Positions 61,733-64,000 of a DNA stretch of 64,000 nucleotides are shown piece after piece. This stretch comes from a bacterium (GTDB lineage Bacteria; Krumholzibacteriota; Krumholzibacteriia; LZORAL124-64-63). Position 1 is the first letter of the stretch, and every line of letters begins with the position of its first letter. The translations under genes were made by a program, and so were the position numbers. Location of the stretch: NCBI GenBank assembly GCA_020049465.1, contig JAIFKS010000007.1:1-64000 (forward strand), in the 5' to 3' direction. The notes beneath the pieces are model-generated. The model saw only the letters and a program-made list of their open reading frames with translations, ran no database searches and was not told where the DNA came from.

Positions 61733-62821
61733 TCAGATACGCGCCACGCGCCCACAAGCCGCCAGCGAGGTCAGCCGGCCGGCGATCTCGTCCAAAGCCA
61801 CGGATTCGTCGCTGAGACCGGCGGCATCGATGGCGCGCGGCATCCCGTAAACGACGCAGGACGATTCGCCCTGGGTCACGCACCAGCCGCCGGCGCCTTT
61901 CAGCAGCCGCATTCCGGCCAACCCGTCCTCGCCCATGCCCGTCATGACCGCCGCCAGGACGCGCTGCGGCCCGCCGATCCGGGCCAGCGACCGGAACAAC
62001 ACATCGGCCGCCGGACGGACATTCTGTTCCGGCGGATCGTCGTTCAGGCGGCACACGGACTGCGTGCCTTCGCGGAAGACGGCGAGATGGCGCCCGCCGG
62101 GCGCTATGTACACGGTCCCGGCTTTCAGAATGTCACCATCCGCGGCCTCGACCACCTGCAGCGGTGATTTCGCGTCCAGGCTCCGGGCCAGCGAGAGAGT
62201 GAACATCGGCGGCATGTGCTGCACGATCACCACCGGCAGCGGATAGCCGGCCGGCAGTTTCGGGATGACGCGTGAAAGGGCCTCCGGCCCCCCGGTCGAG
62301 ACCGCGATCGCCGTCACCCAGAATCCGCAGGTCGGCGCGCGGCCGCCGGCGGGACGGGCGGTCACCGGGGGCGGTGCGGATGTCCGGACGACGGGGCGCG
62401 ACGCCCCGCCCCCGTCGACCTGCGACCGCACGGAGGCGACCACCGGCTCCAGTTCGGCTCTGAGCATGGTCACCGACTGTTGGAATCCGCTCCCGGTCGG
62501 CTTGCGCACGAACTGCTGGGCGCCCCGCGACAGCGCGGCGATCGTCAGATCGGCGCCTTCGATGCTCAAGCCGCTGACGACGACCACCTTCAACCGCGGC
62601 CACCGTTTCTTCATCTGGTCCAGCACCGCCATGCCGTCCATGTCCGGCAGATGCAGATCCAGGAATACGACGTCCGGAGTGTTCTTTTCCGCGGCGGCCA
62701 GTCCGTCGGCGCCCCGGCCGGCGACATCGACGGTCTCCACGCACGGCAGATCGCGCAGGACCTCGGCCATGATCTTCTGGAAGACCAGGCTGTCTTCAAT
62801 CACCAGGACACGCAAACCCAT
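61733..62821 (-). CDS. cheB: chemotaxis response regulator methylesterase CheB
   Basis: 362 residues. N-terminal receiver (VLVIEDSLVFQKIM, phospho-acceptor Asp55 in FLDLHLPDMDG, Lys107 in RKPTG) and C-terminal methylesterase with Ser175 in AVSTGGPEAL, His202 in VQHMPPMFTLSLA and Asp299 in MTGMGEDGLAGM. It removes methyl or amide groups from receptor glutamines/glutamates, resetting adaptation. The linker is long and Pro-rich (about 138-162). The ATG start is 26 bases after the chemoreceptor stop. Confidence 0.96.
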   Translation of the reverse strand: MGLRVLVIEDSLVFQKIMAEVLRDLPCVETVDVAGRGADGLAAAEKNTPDVVFLDLHLPDMDGMAVLDQMKKRWPRLKVVVVSGLSIEGADLTIAALSRGAQQFVRKPTGSGFQQSVTMLRAELEPVVASVRSQVDGGGASRPVVRTSAPPPVTARPAGGRAPTCGFWVTAIAVSTGGPEALSRVIPKLPAGYPLPVVIVQHMPPMFTLSLARSLDAKSPLQVVEAADGDILKAGTVYIAPGGRHLAVFREGTQSVCRLNDDPPEQNVRPAADVLFRSLARIGGPQRVLAAVMTGMGEDGLAGMRLLKGAGGWCVTQGESSCVVYGMPRAIDAAGLSDESVALDEIAGRLTSLAACGRVARI

Positions 62822-62847
62822 GCCAACCGCCCTTTCGAGGCCCCACG

Positions 62848-64000
62848 CTAGAGATTGAACCTGGACACCAGTTCATCCATCCGGCCCGAAAGATCCGCCA
62901 GTTCGGCGGCATTGCGACGCGTCGCCTGGATGCCCTTGTCGGTCTCGTGGACCCCTTCACGCACGGCCTGGATGGTGCGTGAAATCTCCTGCGTGCCCTT
63001 GGCGCCTTCATTGACGCGCCGCGAGATCTCCTGCGCCGCCGAGTTGGCCACGCCGCCGCTCTTGGCGATCTCGTTCAGCGTGGCCGACTGCTCCTCGACC
63101 GCGCCCGCAATCGACGTCGAGATCTCGTTCACTTCGCCGATGACTCGACTGATGCCCTCCACCGCCGTGACCGCCGCGGTGGTGCGCTGTTGCATGTCGT
63201 CTATCTCGCGATGGATCTCTTCCGTCGCCTGCGTGGTCTGCCGCGCCAGCGCCTTGACTTCGCTGGCAACCACGGCGAAGCCGCGTCCGGCGTCTCCCGC
63301 GCTGGCCGCTTCGATGGTCGCGTTCAACGCCAGCAGATTGGTCTGGTCGGCGATGTCCGAGATCACCTCGAGCACGCGCCCGATCTTCTCGCTGGCGGAC
63401 TTGAGCTGCACCATGATCTCGACGGTCGACTTGCTCTGGCGGTTCGCGTTGTCCGCGATCTGGGCGCTGCGAACGCTGTTTCTGGCCACTTCCGTGATCG
63501 AAGCCGTCATCTCCTCGATGCTCGCGGCAACCGTGTTGAGCATGTCCGACATGTCCTCGGCGCTGCTGGCGATGCCCGCGATGCTGGACGACAGTTCCTC
63601 GCCCGCCGAACTGACCGTGTTGGCGACATCGGTCATCGACTCGGAATCGGACACCAGCTTGTCGCTCTGGGTGCCAAGGCTGTCGCTGGAGACCTTGAGG
63701 GTCTGGCTCCCCGACTTCATGTCGCCGATCAGCGTCCGCAGGCTGTCGGCCATCGCGTTCAACGAACGGCTCAGTTGTCCGATCTCGTCCTGACGCTCGG
63801 CGTGGGCCACGCGCGCGCCCAGGTCACCCGCGGCAAGAGCATCGGCGAACCGCACGCTCTCGCTCAGGGGGCGGATCAGGATGCGCTGCAGCGCCCACTG
63901 CAGCAGGACCGCCAGCGCCGTCAATCCCACGAGGGCGAAGGCGATCATGCGGGTCACTCCGGCCCGGAAAGCGGCATCGGCCGCATCCAGCGACTGGATG
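62848..64000 (-). CDS. methyl-accepting chemotaxis protein, C-terminal part (cut by window edge)
   Basis: At least 384 residues; the N-terminal ligand domain lies outside. It shows a membrane helix ([20 protein letters not shown]), a HAMP domain ([41 protein letters not shown]) and the long signalling coiled coil with the hairpin tip [20 protein letters not shown]. The tip [28 protein letters not shown] is conserved. Several Gln/Glu pairs suggest methylation sites. Whether a CheR-binding C-terminal pentapeptide exists is uncertain; it ends in FNL. It is linked to cheB and cheR, so all likely serve one pathway. Confidence 0.95.
   Translation of the reverse strand, partial: IQSLDAADAAFRAGVTRMIAFALVGLTALAVLLQWALQRILIRPLSESVRFADALAAGDLGARVAHAERQDEIGQLSRSLNAMADSLRTLIGDMKSGSQTLKVSSDSLGTQSDKLVSDSESMTDVANTVSSAGEELSSSIAGIASSAEDMSDMLNTVAASIEEMTASITEVARNSVRSAQIADNANRQSKSTVEIMVQLKSASEKIGRVLEVISDIADQTNLLALNATIEAASAGDAGRGFAVVASEVKALARQTTQATEEIHREIDDMQQRTTAAVTAVEGISRVIGEVNEISTSIAGAVEEQSATLNEIAKSGGVANSAAQEISRRVNEGAKGTQEISRTIQAVREGVHETDKGIQATRRNAAELADLSGRMDELVSRFNL

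Overview
The window is a gene-dense, very GC-rich bacterial chromosome segment, with 57 protein genes recognised, all but two on the minus strand. It has no rRNA, tRNA, IS element, phage or CRISPR array that I can see. The cell type is a motile-type diderm: heptosyltransferases and a heptose-bisphosphate phosphatase point to LPS, and lipoproteins, a PpiD-like chaperone, TatA and CheR/CheB/MCP are present. The 1614-residue gingipain-like C25 peptidase carries FG-GAP repeats and ends in a Pro-Asn-Pro-Phe-Asn-Pro sorting/FlgD-like tail. Together with an unaccompanied GlmU uridylyltransferase domain and DUF4321, this suggests an FCB-type phylum such as Krumholzibacteriota or Eisenbacteria. That placement is an inference from gene content only.

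Layout. 1-9.7 kb: ftsK (start), accC, pilT, accB, efp, aroQ, a TPR protein, an acyl-CoA dehydrogenase, a PhzF-like isomerase and acpS. 9.6-18.1 kb: an envelope-glycan operon with an undecaprenyl-phosphate sugar transferase, a GT39-type membrane glycosyltransferase, a DUF3108 protein, four GT9 heptosyltransferase-family proteins and gmhB, mostly joined by 4-base ATGA overlaps. 18.1-22.5 kb: stress block with lon, hsp20, lexA and a HINT protein, including repeated CGGTT(N11)AACCG sites upstream of lexA. 22.5-31.1 kb: secreted proteins, namely a metzincin-like lipoprotein, an oligopeptide-binding lipoprotein and the giant C25 peptidase behind a strong sigma70-type promoter and a long leader.

31.1-39.9 kb: a second polysaccharide locus with a deacetylase-like protein, a methyltransferase, a WecA/TagO-type transferase, a GT4, an O-antigen ligase/polymerase, a protein resembling a tyrosine kinase with a ruined P-loop, and a ParA-type ATPase fused to a CBM48 glycan-binding domain. 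This ParA-CBM48 locus, with a perfect palindrome at its promoter, is my best candidate for an undescribed system. 40.1-42 kb: a PpiD-like foldase.

42-54 kb: a long minus-strand run holding the MrfA/MrfB (YprA/YprB) repair pair, tatA, DUF4321, an Ap4A-type HIT protein, single-domain GlmU, panC, panB, a deoxynucleoside kinase, folK, folB, a DapL-type aminotransferase and a secreted TPR protein. 54-57.1 kb: a yqeB-xdhC-mocA-yqeC cluster, the maturation set for selenium-dependent molybdenum hydroxylases. 57.1-64 kb: a GT4, groEL and groES behind a CIRCE element, cheR, cheB and the C-terminal part of a chemoreceptor.

Positions were read by eye. Start codons were moved from the longest frame where a Shine-Dalgarno site, an overlap or the conserved N-terminus favoured a shorter protein.
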